Assembly: GCF_025917315.1 (NCBI RefSeq)
Contig: NZ_CP080628.1
Span: forward strand, 1-45,853
Length of the DNA stretch: 45,853 bases
Source of the DNA: Halomonas qaidamensis
GTDB lineage: Bacteria > Pseudomonadota > Gammaproteobacteria > Pseudomonadales > Halomonadaceae
Reading direction: 5' to 3'
The notes beneath the pieces are model-generated. The model saw nothing but the letters and a program-made list of their open reading frames with translations. It was not told the origin of the DNA and ran no database searches. Made by a program: the position numbers and the translations under genes. Of the stretch, positions 7,863 through 14,973 are shown piece after piece (within the stretch, counting starts at the first letter, position 1; each line of letters begins with the position of its first letter).

Positions 7863-9131
7863 TCACCCCGCCGCGCCTTGCCACCATTGAGCGTGGGCGC
7901 TGTTGTGATAAAACGACGATCTTGGTTCTGTCTCGGTCAGAAACACGTTAAAACCGCGCTCATATAGCCATGCATGCCAACGCTCTAACGCATCGAGTGA
8001 TTGACGCTCAACATAGGTATGAATGTAGGTGCGATCTAATTTAGACAGCTGGTGATTTAACAACAGCTCACCCACTAGATACTCAACGCCTATATCTGCC
8101 CAGGTAGTTCGCGCCAGCTTTCGCAGGTCGTGGGAATGCCACTCACCACCGCTTGCTGTGACGACAAGATCAAACACCGCTGATTTAGATAACGGCTTGC
8201 CTTTCGTGCCGCCGGGGAACAGATAAACCCCACGATAGCCGTTCGCGGTTTGATAGTTGCGGTAACGGGTTAGCAGGGTTAGCGCCATCGGCGTTAAGGG
8301 AAGCCGGTGTTGTCGTTTTGATTTTGTGTTTTCGGGAGGGATGGTCCAGGTACGCGCTTCAAGATCAAACTGGCTCCACTTAGCCAGCCGCGTTTCACCG
8401 ATCCGCGTACCAAACAGCAGCATGAGCAACAGCAGAAAACACCCCGGTGCGTCACACGAACGTAGCGCCGCTATCACCCTGGGAACCTCAGCAGCGCTTA
8501 ACGCCCCGGCTTTAGGGGGTGAACTCACATCGATAAAATCACTAACATTCACCCCGGCCAGCGGGTTGGCGTCCAATAGGTTTAACGTGTGCGCTTGCTT
8601 AAATGCCTGCTTGGCCACACCAAAAATCAACCGCACATACGACGCGGAAAAATACTCTTGCAGCGGCCATATCAGTTGGCTATCGATGCGGGCGGGGGTG
8701 ATAGCGCTAAGCGGCTCACTACCGAACAGCGGCAACAAATGCTTATTGATAGCCGTCTTGGCGGCAGATTTACGCGCACCCGACAAGCGCCCGCTTCTAG
8801 CCACTCGGTCGCGATACCAGCACAGCAGATCGGCGGCAGTCTCCCACGCATCAACGCCCACCGGCCCCGCCGGGTTAAGCGCCAACTGGGCCTCAAGTTC
8901 GCCCAGCCGCGCCAGCAGCGCGCGGGTCGTTAGCTCCGGGTAATACCCCACACGGTGCCAATGATCATCACCATTTGCATAACGCACCACGTACCAACTA
9001 GCACGCTCACGGGACGCATGAAAGCGCACCCGCAACGGGTAACGCGGGTCGCGTAACTGGAAAATATCAGGGTCTTGAATGTGCCGCTTAATGGCAGCAT
9101 CAGAAAGGGGAAGTACAACAGTGCGGGGCAT
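7863..9131 (-). CDS. int: Tyrosine recombinase / integrase
   Basis: A 422-residue tyrosine recombinase. The N-terminal 90 residues resemble an arm-binding domain (WYVVRYANGD, HRVGYYPELTTRALLA), then a SAM-like core-binding domain (about 105-195) and a catalytic domain. Catalytic residues can be traced: Arg in LFGTRIGE, Lys in ENTKSKRQ, His and Arg in SHDLRKLART, His in LLNHQLSK and the nucleophile Tyr in LDRTYIHTY. GGAG lies nine bases before the ATG. In a genome that also carries a plasmid replicon and partition genes it may integrate the phage, resolve multimers, or both. No att site could be recognised. Confidence 0.92.
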   Translation of the reverse strand: MPRTVVLPLSDAAIKRHIQDPDIFQLRDPRYPLRVRFHASRERASWYVVRYANGDDHWHRVGYYPELTTRALLARLGELEAQLALNPAGPVGVDAWETAADLLCWYRDRVARSGRLSGARKSAAKTAINKHLLPLFGSEPLSAITPARIDSQLIWPLQEYFSASYVRLIFGVAKQAFKQAHTLNLLDANPLAGVNVSDFIDVSSPPKAGALSAAEVPRVIAALRSCDAPGCFLLLLMLLFGTRIGETRLAKWSQFDLEARTWTIPPENTKSKRQHRLPLTPMALTLLTRYRNYQTANGYRGVYLFPGGTKGKPLSKSAVFDLVVTASGGEWHSHDLRKLARTTWADIGVEYLVGELLLNHQLSKLDRTYIHTYVERQSLDALERWHAWLYERGFNVFLTETEPRSSFYHNSAHAQWWQGAAG

Positions 9132-9192
9132 TGGCTCAAACTCCGAGACAGCAACGCCCCCGCCAGGGGGTCAATGCGCCGGGCTGAGCCGT

Positions 9193-9232
9193 TGCGTTAT
9201 TGCGTTATATCACGCTAGCGTTCTAGCGTTAT
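9193..9232. repeat. GCTAGC-type intergenic repeat, copy upstream of int
   Basis: A 40-base block built of GCGTTATTGCGTTA and ACGCTAGCGTT units, related to the inverted repeats flanking parA, but with a changed internal spacing. It fills the gap between the integrase gene and the preceding gene. Confidence 0.55.
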
Positions 9233-9234
9233 GA

Positions 9235-9627
9235 TTACTTAGATAGCCCTAGTTTCTTAAAGGCTATGCACTGATAGCTTGAAAAAAAACTTAACTGCTG
9301 AAGGTCTTTTTTTATACGGCCCATTTCATGCAACCAGTAAGCCTCTAGCCATTCGTGAGTAAAATAAGTAACCCCGCGAGCCGCTGGCCACCCAGTCACA
9401 ATATGATGGCTTTTATCAACCGGCACCAAGACCGGCAAAACGTCTTTCAAATTGAGTCGCGCTAACACCTTGTGCATTTGCCGGTGATCCTCCCAGCTAT
9501 GACATACCACACGGTCACCCGGCTTTAGCAGCTCAAGCATTCGCGCAGTACGGCCAGTGGCGTGAGACTCTTTAAAATACGAGTCAGCCGATGCACAAAC
9601 GGCATCACTTATACCGAAAATATCCAT
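9235..9627 (-). CDS. Phage protein of unknown function (130 aa)
   Basis: No function recognised. A 130-residue protein with the segment TGRTARMLELLKPGDRVV near residue 25, typical of a small phage-encoded hypothetical family, and a C-terminal part rich in aromatic residues (FTHEWLEAYWLHEM). The start abuts the stop of the preceding gene, so it is co-transcribed with the Acb2-like gene and probably belongs to the early operon running toward the integrase. Confidence 0.75.
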   Translation of the reverse strand: MDIFGISDAVCASADSYFKESHATGRTARMLELLKPGDRVVCHSWEDHRQMHKVLARLNLKDVLPVLVPVDKSHHIVTGWPAARGVTYFTHEWLEAYWLHEMGRIKKDLQQLSFFSSYQCIAFKKLGLSK

Positions 9628-10020
9628 TTAAGCACCCCCTGCATCACGTTCCCGCGTGCGGTCTTTAAGCGCTTCAAGCGCGCGCTCAATACCGGTTAGC
9701 GCCTCAGCGTTATAACGGTTGGCATGCGGCCCGCCTTGAAAATGCTCAAGGCGATCAGCGCACACCGCCAGCACCGCCTCTATCGTCACGCCATTAGGCC
9801 CCACCTCCTGCGGGTTGCCGTCTTGAAAGCTAATGCAGCCCAATACCTGAGCGCCGCCGCTCATCAGCTCACAGTCAGCGCCCACACCAATCAGGTAATG
9901 GTTTTGCGCACGCCCTGGGGAATAGGGGCCGTGTGCAATAACGGCCTGCCCCATATCGCCGCGCCCGCTGCCGCTAACGGCATGCCCAGTCACTAGCCGG
10001 GGGTAATCTAAATTAGGCAT
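9628..10020 (-). CDS. Acb2/Tad1-hairpin-domain-like protein, candidate anti-CBASS/Thoeris
   Basis: A 130-residue protein. The middle (ISFQDGNPQEVGPNGVTIEA) and end (FQGGPHANRYNAEALTGIER, then ALEALKDRTRERD) match the pattern I know for phage proteins carrying the Acb2/Tad1 helical hairpin: GP-x-KEVGVNG, then F-Q-x-G-P, N-A, and E-A-L-x-x-L-x-x-RT-x-x-R. Acb2 and Tad1 sequester cyclic nucleotide signals of CBASS and Thoeris defences. The usual terminal RGVEGT motif is missing here and replaced by AGGA, so ligand binding may differ. Family membership is read from sequence pattern; function is inference. Confidence 0.6.
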   Translation of the reverse strand: MPNLDYPRLVTGHAVSGSGRGDMGQAVIAHGPYSPGRAQNHYLIGVGADCELMSGGAQVLGCISFQDGNPQEVGPNGVTIEAVLAVCADRLEHFQGGPHANRYNAEALTGIERALEALKDRTRERDAGGA

Positions 10021-10077
10021 CTACTGCCCTCCTACTGTCGGTTTTGAATAGCGCGCCAACGCTCATTGCCATTTACT

Positions 10078-10107
10078 GCGTTATAGCGTGCTAGCGTTAT
10101 TTAACGC
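10078..10107. repeat. Dispersed 30-base repeat, near-perfect copy
   Basis: Read on the minus strand, this 30-base element differs by a single base from the one at 20030-20059 beside parA, including the core AACGCTAGCACGC. It overlaps the stop codon of the 53-residue gene, whose last codons AGC GTT AAA TAA are part of the repeat. Confidence 0.8.
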
Positions 10108-10258
10108 TTACCACTCGATGCGCCCCAAAGCGGGCGATAACGCTTTGCTTTGCTGCCTTTTTGCTGGTGGCGGCAGGCACCACCATCGAAAACGTTTTTC
10201 GCTCATTGCCTACTAAAGCGGTCACACGAAACACGCGGTTAACCGCTTTAGTAGTCAT
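10097..10258 (-). CDS. Small basic protein (53 aa)
   Basis: A short gene starting with an ATG that overlaps the stop of the Q-like gene (ATGA), a sign of translational coupling. The product is basic and Lys/Arg/Ala-rich (VPAATSKKAAKQSVIARFG) with no recognised domain. It ends inside the dispersed repeat at 10078-10107. Coding status is inferred from coupling and the lack of any other gene in this stretch. Confidence 0.55.
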   Translation of the reverse strand: MTTKAVNRVFRVTALVGNERKTFSMVVPAATSKKAAKQSVIARFGAHRVVSVK

Positions 10259-10683
10259 AGTGCTAGCGTCGTTTCTATCTGCGCACGCCCCTTTGCCAGC
10301 CTGCGGCGGTAGGTGGCCACCCCTACGCCCAGCGCGTGCGCCTTCTGCAGCTGGCCAATATTGCGGTGGTCATACCCACGCAGCTTGCGGCGATTAACTA
10401 CTCGCGCAACGCCCGCGTTGTACTCCAAGCGCAGCACGTCAGCGGCCAACAGGTCGTCACGCGCCAGCGCCACCACCGCGTACTCTATGCGCTCTTCCAG
10501 CGGGTAAGATTGGGCGCACATCGGCTCACCGCCGGTGCCGCCAGTTGAGCGACTAACGATGCCGCCGTTGTCGATCAACAGCCCCAAAACCGACGTACCA
10601 AACCCAGCGCCAGCGCACTCAAGGCACCAGCGCGCCCAGCGCTCTAGCAAATCATCCAGATCGTTAGCCGCGCGACGCCCCAC
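10255..10683 (-). CDS. Q-like late antiterminator candidate
   Basis: A 142-residue protein. It has the layout of small phage Q-like proteins: an N-terminal W-x-x-W segment (LLERWARWCLE), a Gly-rich GFGTSVLG region, the segment DLLAADVLRLEYNAG, and a C-terminal helix-turn-helix-like part (LQKAHALGVGVATYRRRLAK, then RAQIETTL) like sigma region 4. The GTG start has GGAGGC upstream. Position supports the role: it precedes the integrase and the late promoter/terminator pair at 7649-7764. Q-like function is inference from pattern and context. Confidence 0.6.
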   Translation of the reverse strand: MGRRAANDLDDLLERWARWCLECAGAGFGTSVLGLLIDNGGIVSRSTGGTGGEPMCAQSYPLEERIEYAVVALARDDLLAADVLRLEYNAGVARVVNRRKLRGYDHRNIGQLQKAHALGVGVATYRRRLAKGRAQIETTLAL

Positions 10684-10685
10684 CG

Positions 10686-11018
10686 CTACGCCTCCACGAT
10701 CGTCAGCGGGTACAGCTCTTCGACCTGCCGTTTTTTGAGCTTGTAAACGTCTGTGCGCATGCCTTTAACGTCGATCCACTCAACCGTTCCATCAGCGCGA
10801 AACACGACAAAATCAACGATGTATTTCACACCGCCCGGCAACGCTATCGGCGTTTGCATCAGGAACATAGTTACGCGGTCGGCCTGCTGCTCGCTCAGCA
10901 GATACAGGTAATAATTCGCCTCTTTTTTTGAGTCGAATTTATGCCCGTGAATCTCCACCTTTTTATTGCCGTACTTAGACACACTAGGCACACGGCGGCG
11001 CATGTTATGACGCTGCAT
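10686..11018 (-). CDS. DUF1064-type PD-(D/E)XK nuclease-like protein
   Basis: A 110-residue protein with the DUF1064 pattern: KYGNKKVEIHGHKFDSKKEA near the start, then YIVDFVVF and WIDVKG. The Glu of KKEA, the Asp of IVDF and the Asp-x-Lys of IDVKG fit the catalytic core of the PD-(D/E)XK fold. Such small nucleases occur in phage recombination/replication clusters and may act as Holliday junction or flap nucleases. The start at 11018 is the first ATG consistent with a short overlap with the previous gene. Confidence 0.72.
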   Translation of the reverse strand: MQRHNMRRRVPSVSKYGNKKVEIHGHKFDSKKEANYYLYLLSEQQADRVTMFLMQTPIALPGGVKYIVDFVVFRADGTVEWIDVKGMRTDVYKLKKRQVEELYPLTIVEA

Positions 11019-11244
11019 GACGCGCCCCCAGCCAATCGTTAAACCGCTCAACAAGCGCCAGGTATTCCCGCCCGGCCTGCTCGTTACCATCCAGCTCACG
11101 GCGGCTAAGCACCCCGCACGCGTTGCGAACTTCCGCCGCTGCCGCCTTATCATCAGGAACCGGGCGGCCAGTAGTAGCCGTGATAAATTCACGAAAAAGC
11201 GGATTAGCGCCCAAAATGGCCGCGCCCCGTGCGTATCTGCTCAC
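11005..11244 (-). CDS. Small phage protein (79 aa)
   Basis: No domain recognised. The GTG at 11244 is preferred because it overlaps the upstream stop (GTGA) and has AAGGGGG just upstream. The sequence is helical and charged (DDKAAAAEVRNACGVLSRRE), ending in LALVERFNDWLGARHA. It lies in the early operon between a 136-residue gene and the DUF1064 gene. Confidence 0.65.
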   Translation of the reverse strand: MSRYARGAAILGANPLFREFITATTGRPVPDDKAAAAEVRNACGVLSRRELDGNEQAGREYLALVERFNDWLGARHAAS

Positions 11245-11651
11245 GCCGCCCCCTTGTTTACCCAAAGCTCAGAAAGCGCGGCTTCGCCATCGATAAAGTG
11301 CCGGTGGCCGCCATCGGTGGCAGTTACCAGCAAATCGCCACGTACAATCGGTACTTCGTCGCTCGGCACGCCCTCAACATGCACGACATGGCCGCCCAGC
11401 GAGCGAATGCGGCTAGCCTCCACCTCATGCACTAGATGCACGGCCACTAGGCATTCAGCGCCTTTTGCCGGGGTCGCTTTGATCATCTCGTTCAGGCGAT
11501 CCAAGCGGCGTAGCATTTCGCGGGGGGAATTGTTCGCTTTTGCGGGCGTGTCTGAGTAGCACGAAACGGCACAAACGCCCGCCGCTTTCATGGCCTTAGC
11601 CACCTGCTCACGCGCCAGCGGGTTAGCCGCTGCGATACCGATTAATAGCAT
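11241..11651 (-). CDS. Phage protein of unknown function (136 aa)
   Basis: A 136-residue protein that opens like a nucleotide-binding fold (MLLIGIAAANPLAREQVAKA) but has no P-loop Lys/Ser. The rest alternates beta strands and helices (GGHVVHVEGVPSDEVPIVRG), reminiscent of degenerate deoxynucleotide-kinase-like phage proteins. That resemblance is weak and no catalytic residues can be named. It overlaps both neighbours by a few bases. Confidence 0.7.
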   Translation of the reverse strand: MLLIGIAAANPLAREQVAKAMKAAGVCAVSCYSDTPAKANNSPREMLRRLDRLNEMIKATPAKGAECLVAVHLVHEVEASRIRSLGGHVVHVEGVPSDEVPIVRGDLLVTATDGGHRHFIDGEAALSELWVNKGAA

Positions 11652-12214
11652 TCCGCTGCCTCTTGTAGTCGTTTAGCGCGTAGCGCCTGTAGGTGTTGGT
11701 GTAGTGCCGCCACGGTTACGCCGCTACCCTGCTCAATCGCCACCTCAACCGCCGCGCTCATATCCCCCACGGTCACGCGGGAAGCGCACCAGCGGGCGAA
11801 ATAACGGCGGTTTTCGGGGCTATTGGCGGTTTTAAGCGGGTAAGCGAGGTCGTTAATAAACCAGCTCGCCCACTGATCAGCGTGGGTGTATAGCGTGTCG
11901 TCGGTGGGTGCCTGGGCGCTACTGGGGTCTACGCGCTGCAAGTCGGGGCTGTGAACCGTTAGCGTGCTGCCATCATCCTCGACCACCAACAGCCCCTGCT
12001 CTTGATAAAACGCCAAAAATTCGTGGGCGCTATCGTCGTCGGCCTGCATCAAATCGCCCCACGCCTCATAGCTCATCGAAACGGGGGCAGGGTCAGCGGC
12101 GAGGGTTTCCAGCACCAGCAAATAGCGCGCATAGCCAATCAAGCCATACTGCTCACCAATTGCCGTAACGCCTTCGCTTTGCGCCAGCCCAGCAGGGTGA
12201 ATGAACGCGCTCAC
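11642..12214 (-). CDS. Replication organiser-like protein (O/DnaT-like)
   Basis: A 190-residue protein whose N-terminus (QYGLIGYARYLLVLETLA) matches the winged-helix start common in phage replication initiators and DnaD/DnaT-like organisers. The C-terminal third (YPLKTANSPENRRYFARWCA then VEVAIEQGSGVTVAALHQHL) resembles a DnaT/DnaD-type single-strand-binding tail. The GTG start overlaps the Cro-like gene stop. As second gene of the rightmost early operon it would start lytic replication, separately from the plasmid RepA. Confidence 0.6.
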   Translation of the reverse strand: MSAFIHPAGLAQSEGVTAIGEQYGLIGYARYLLVLETLAADPAPVSMSYEAWGDLMQADDDSAHEFLAFYQEQGLLVVEDDGSTLTVHSPDLQRVDPSSAQAPTDDTLYTHADQWASWFINDLAYPLKTANSPENRRYFARWCASRVTVGDMSAAVEVAIEQGSGVTVAALHQHLQALRAKRLQEAAECY

Positions 12215-12435
12215 GCTGCCACCCCATCACGCTCAGCCAGCACCGCCGCCCAAGGGGCGTAGATGCCGTTGTAGTCCACTGCGCCAGCGGTCAAGCTGAC
12301 AATGCGCCCAGCGGTGCGCAAGCTAGGTGCGCGATCAAACCGATACCAGCTCATCACCGTGCGCGGCTTCTCGCTTAGCAGCTCGCCCGCACAGTCAGGG
12401 CCGCCGACTTGATCTATCCAATCATTTAGCAACAC
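12211..12435 (-). CDS. Cro-like HTH regulator
   Basis: A short DNA-binding protein with the pattern NDWIDQVGGPDCAGELL followed by KPRTVMSWYRFDRAPSLRTA, typical of Cro/YdaS-type helix-turn-helix regulators encoded opposite CI. No ATG is available. I choose the GTG at 12435 (74 residues) because an upstream TTG at 12495 would put operator 12449-12467 inside the gene. There is no clear Shine-Dalgarno site, so the start is uncertain. It leads the leftward early operon and would compete with CI for the operators. Confidence 0.65.
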   Translation of the reverse strand: MLLNDWIDQVGGPDCAGELLSEKPRTVMSWYRFDRAPSLRTAGRIVSLTAGAVDYNGIYAPWAAVLAERDGVAA

Positions 12436-12448
12436 TTTGGCACACCAT

Positions 12449-12467
12449 TTAACACTAAGTGTGTTAA
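12449..12467. promoter_or_regulatory. Repressor operator O1
   Basis: TTAACACTAAGTGTGTTAA, perfect seven-base arms around a five-base centre, lies just upstream of the Cro-like start. It shares the ACAC-N5-GTGT core with four other sites in this genome. Confidence 0.75.
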
Positions 12468-12514
12468 GACTAGCGTGAAGATTGCCCGCGTACAAAGGTT
12501 TTTTTATTCCCCCA

Positions 12515-12531
12515 TTACACGCTTTGTGTAT
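12515..12531. promoter_or_regulatory. Repressor operator O2
   Basis: TTACACGCTTTGTGTAT has the same ACAC-N5-GTGT core as O1. It sits in the divergent control region between the Cro-like and CI-like genes, where promoters for both must lie. Confidence 0.68.
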
Positions 12532-12626
12532 TACTATTGCCTAAGAGGTAATATTTACCCGAAAATTAATCACCGAAACCGCACACGGACGGCATCAACG
12601 GCGAGTTAGATAAACGGGACGCAAAA

Positions 12627-13280
12627 ATGTCACAGCAAAGCGGCAGGCAAGACAAAAAAGAACTAATCGCTGATCGGTTAGTTGAAGTGCGCAAGCACCT
12701 GGGGTGGTCGATTCGCGATGCCGTAGAAGCACTGGGGTACGTGCGCTCCCGGTACACTAACTGGGAACTCGGCATACGCATGCCCGGCTACCAAGAATTA
12801 GAAGACATCGGCAACGTCACCGGCTGCAACCCCGGCTATTTTGTCGGCTGGACAAACCGAATGATTGACAGCCGCTATGTCGTGCTAGACCGCACCACCG
12901 TTAAAACTAGCGATGGCTCGCTAACGGTGCAAAATGCTACCGACGTAGCGGCCTACCGCGACGACTATCTAGCCGAAAAGGGGTTAAAGCACAGCAACTT
13001 AATCACCGTGAAAGCCGAAGATGACGCCATGGAAGGGGTGATCAGCAAGGGCGATTTAGCGTTAATTGATATGAGCCGCAAACCTGCCAGCGTGCGCGAC
13101 CTGTTCGCAATTTTGGTAGGCGATAGAATATGGCTACGCTGGATACGCCCAGAAATTAACGGCAGCTACACCATGAGCGCCGAAAACAGTCACCAATACC
13201 CCGACGAAACCCTAAGCCCCGACCAGCTGCAAGCACTCAACATTATTGGTCGTGTTGCCATTATCGAACACGAACGCTAA
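12627..13280 (+). CDS. CI-like prophage repressor, S24 domain without catalytic dyad
   Basis: A 217-residue repressor. The N-terminal HTH (residues about 10-70) has IADRLVEVRKHLGWSIRDAV and YVRSRYTNWELGIRMPGYQE. The C-terminal half has the LexA/CI peptidase fold (ITVKAEDDAMEGVISKGDLA, then LIDMS, then MSAENSHQYPDE). The GDSM catalytic motif is replaced by DDAM (Ser to Ala) and the partner Lys is replaced by Arg in IWLRWI, so RecA-stimulated self-cleavage is unlikely. Operators O1 and O2 lie upstream, O3/O4 downstream. It should hold the plasmid-prophage state as a dimer. Induction would need an antirepressor (inference). Confidence 0.85.
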   Translation: MSQQSGRQDKKELIADRLVEVRKHLGWSIRDAVEALGYVRSRYTNWELGIRMPGYQELEDIGNVTGCNPGYFVGWTNRMIDSRYVVLDRTTVKTSDGSLTVQNATDVAAYRDDYLAEKGLKHSNLITVKAEDDAMEGVISKGDLALIDMSRKPASVRDLFAILVGDRIWLRWIRPEINGSYTMSAENSHQYPDETLSPDQLQALNIIGRVAIIEHER

Positions 13281-13329
13281 GCCTTTGTACTAACAGCAAA
13301 AGCAACGACAAAACCCCCGCAACAACCCG

Positions 13330-13356
13330 ACGGCACCCACAAAGTGCCGTTTTTTT
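13330..13356 (+). terminator. Terminator after the CI-like gene
   Basis: ACGGCAC, a seven-base loop and GTGCCGT followed by a run of Ts, about 50 bases after the repressor stop. It would insulate the repressor transcript from the genes beyond the tandem operators. Confidence 0.85.
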
Positions 13357-13367
13357 GGCTTGCTGAA

Positions 13368-13404
13368 TTACACATTTAGTGTCATTCTTACACAGACTGT
13401 GTAA
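13368..13404. promoter_or_regulatory. Tandem repressor operators O3 and O4
   Basis: TTACACATTTAGTGTCA (13368-13384) and the perfect palindrome TTACACAGACTGTGTAA (13388-13404) lie with centres 20 bases apart, about two helical turns, so two dimers could bind side by side. They stand directly upstream of the gene at 13422 and should repress the rightward early operon. Confidence 0.75.
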
Positions 13405-13421
13405 ACAAGAGAGCACTAATC

Positions 13422-13679
13422 ATGACAACGCACGCGCTAGCATCCATCAACGCATCGCCACCGACCATTCGCACGCCTAAAGCGCTACATCATGAATTGC
13501 GCGAAAGCGTGGCTATCGCGTGTGCGCTTGAAAAAATGGCTCAGTGCGCGCTAGACGAAGGCGAGTACCCAGCGGAAGAACTCGACAACCTGCACGCGCT
13601 TATCTCGCGCCACCGCCACGACCTTGAAGACATAAAAAACGCGCTGGCAGAACTCGCTATGGGGGGCGGTTATGAATAA
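13422..13679 (+). CDS. Small early protein (85 aa)
   Basis: No domain recognised. The protein is helical and acidic in its C-terminal part (CALDEGEYPAEELDNLHALI, HDLEDIKNALAELAM). It begins 17 bases after operator O4 with a GAGAG site upstream, and overlaps the next gene by eight bases. It is the first gene of the CI-controlled rightward operon. Confidence 0.65.
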   Translation: MTTHALASINASPPTIRTPKALHHELRESVAIACALEKMAQCALDEGEYPAEELDNLHALISRHRHDLEDIKNALAELAMGGGYE

Positions 13680-14109
13680 CACCGCCCCACGCCAGCAATG
13701 GCGCGATGATGATGTTATTGGCCATCCCAGCCAGCACCTAACGCCGCAAGAAATCGCCCACCTAGTAGCACTGGCCAACGGCAACGCACCCAGCGCTATC
13801 ACCGTGATGCACGGCACCAGCCGCACCGAACAGCAGCAGCTAGAAAGAGGCTTGCGGGCAAAGCTAGGCGCGCAATCAAAGCCACACATGATTACACGCG
13901 CGTTTGTGCTGGGCGTACTACTACCCCGTGCACTCTGCTTAATGCTCGCCGCGCTGAGCATTAACGCAAGCCCCGGCGATTTAATGGCCATCCGTGCCCC
14001 GAAACCCTCGCGCAGCCCAGTTAGCTCACAGCGCAATGTGCGCAGCCACCGCGCCATGGCCGACGCCTACGCGCTACCCGCTTACACCCTACAGGAACAG
14101 GCCAGCTAG
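13672..14109 (+). CDS. LuxR/GerE-type HTH protein candidate
   Basis: A 145-residue protein whose central part (HLTPQEIAHLVALANGNAP, then KLGAQSKPHMITRAFVLGVL) follows the LuxR/GerE helix-turn-helix pattern LT-x-x-E-I ... A-x-G ... KLGA ... A-x-x-x-G. No receiver or ligand-binding domain is present. The ATG has a purine-rich GGGGGGCGG upstream and overlaps the previous gene. A role as an early transcription regulator is plausible but unproven. Confidence 0.55.
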   Translation: MNNTAPRQQWRDDDVIGHPSQHLTPQEIAHLVALANGNAPSAITVMHGTSRTEQQQLERGLRAKLGAQSKPHMITRAFVLGVLLPRALCLMLAALSINASPGDLMAIRAPKPSRSPVSSQRNVRSHRAMADAYALPAYTLQEQAS

Positions 14110-14114
14110 TGAAC

Positions 14115-14396
14115 ATGCACATCATTACAGGCCCACGGCGCAGGCACTGCCGCTGTCGCGCCTGTCGTGGTCGGCAAGTCAAAGCGAAGCACCCGAACGA
14201 CTATACCCGCCGCATACGCTGCAAGCACTGCGGTCAATTCGACACCTTAGTCATTGATAAATGGGCAGATAACCGAGGCTGGCGAAAGTACACCTGCTAT
14301 TGCGATGGCTACCACTTCCCCCACCGCATACGCAGCGAATGGTGCTACCACAACCCCCACTACCCACACGAACAAGAACGCGTTTTAACAGCGTGA
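14115..14396 (+). CDS. Cys-rich zinc-ribbon phage protein
   Basis: A protein of about 93 residues with Cys pairs spaced for zinc binding: HCRCRACRG near residue 13, CKHCGQFDTLVIDKW near 37, then CYCDGYHFPHR and EWC. The GYHFPHR-x-x-S-x-W-C ending is familiar from a conserved family of phage hypothetical proteins. An in-frame GTG at 14109, overlapping the previous stop, is an alternative start. Nucleic acid binding is possible; function unknown. Confidence 0.65.
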   Translation: MHIITGPRRRHCRCRACRGRQVKAKHPNDYTRRIRCKHCGQFDTLVIDKWADNRGWRKYTCYCDGYHFPHRIRSEWCYHNPHYPHEQERVLTA

Positions 14397-14406
14397 GGTG
14401 ACCATT

Positions 14407-14973
14407 GTGAAAATCTTACCCAACGAACTGCCGCCCAAATACTGGCAAGACCTAGCTAAAAAGAACGGCATTAGCCGCAACTGCTATCAAGCGCGGCTAC
14501 GGCTGGGTCACAGCCCACGAAAAGCCGCAACGACGCCGATTAACAAGAAACATCAGCAACGGTTAGGAAAATACGTGGAAGGCAGCGCACGGCAAGCAGC
14601 GCTAGCAGCAGGGCTACCAGAAACCGCTATTACCCACTATCGCAAACGCAATAAAGGCACCGAGCTAACCGATCAGCAAATTATTAAAAAGCTGCAGGCA
14701 TATCACGACCGGATGAAAAACCCTATTAGCAAGCAGGCAGCACAAAATGGACTAACCACCGCGACGGTTTACCGACGCATGAGTGTGATGGGCTGGACGC
14801 TTGAAAAAGCGCTAAGCACGCCACCGGCATCGCCAAGTGAAGCGGGCAAGATCGGCAACAAGGTGCGCAACCAAAAACGCCAAAAACAGCGCGAAGAAAA
14901 GCGGGCGTTAAATAACGCTAGCGCGCAACGCAACGACAACACCAACACAGGAACAGCCCATCATGTGGTTTAA
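14407..14973 (+). CDS. HTH-repeat protein (about 188 aa)
   Basis: A basic protein containing three similar helix-turn-helix-like stretches: AKKNGISRNCYQARLRLGHS, EGSARQAALAAGLPETAITH and ISKQAAQNGLTTATVYRRMS, two of them followed by G-x-x-x-x-K-A. The C-terminus is a charged basic tail (RNQKRQKQREEKRAL). I prefer the GTG at 14407, which has GAGGTGA upstream, over the GTG at 14398. DNA binding is likely; the target is unknown. A degenerate copy of the dispersed repeat lies inside the 3' end at 14905-14934. Confidence 0.6.
   Translation: MKILPNELPPKYWQDLAKKNGISRNCYQARLRLGHSPRKAATTPINKKHQQRLGKYVEGSARQAALAAGLPETAITHYRKRNKGTELTDQQIIKKLQAYHDRMKNPISKQAAQNGLTTATVYRRMSVMGWTLEKALSTPPASPSEAGKIGNKVRNQKRQKQREEKRALNNASAQRNDNTNTGTAHHVV
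14905..14934 (+). repeat. Dispersed 30-base repeat, partial copy inside a gene
   Basis: The first 18 bases, GCGTTAAATAACGCTAGC, are identical to the copy beside parA; the rest diverges. It is the only copy wholly inside a coding region, about 30 bases before the RdgC start. Confidence 0.55.

Noticed and set aside
7863..9131. Recombinase considered as a protelomerase (linear plasmid prophage as in N15)
   Set aside because: The sequence has the arm-binding and catalytic layout of phage integrases, and no long telomere-type palindrome was found near it; the genome also closes as a circle.
13388..13404. Palindrome TTACACAGACTGTGTAA considered as a LexA box
   Set aside because: It lacks CTGT-N8-ACAG spacing and belongs to the ACAC-N5-GTGT operator group.
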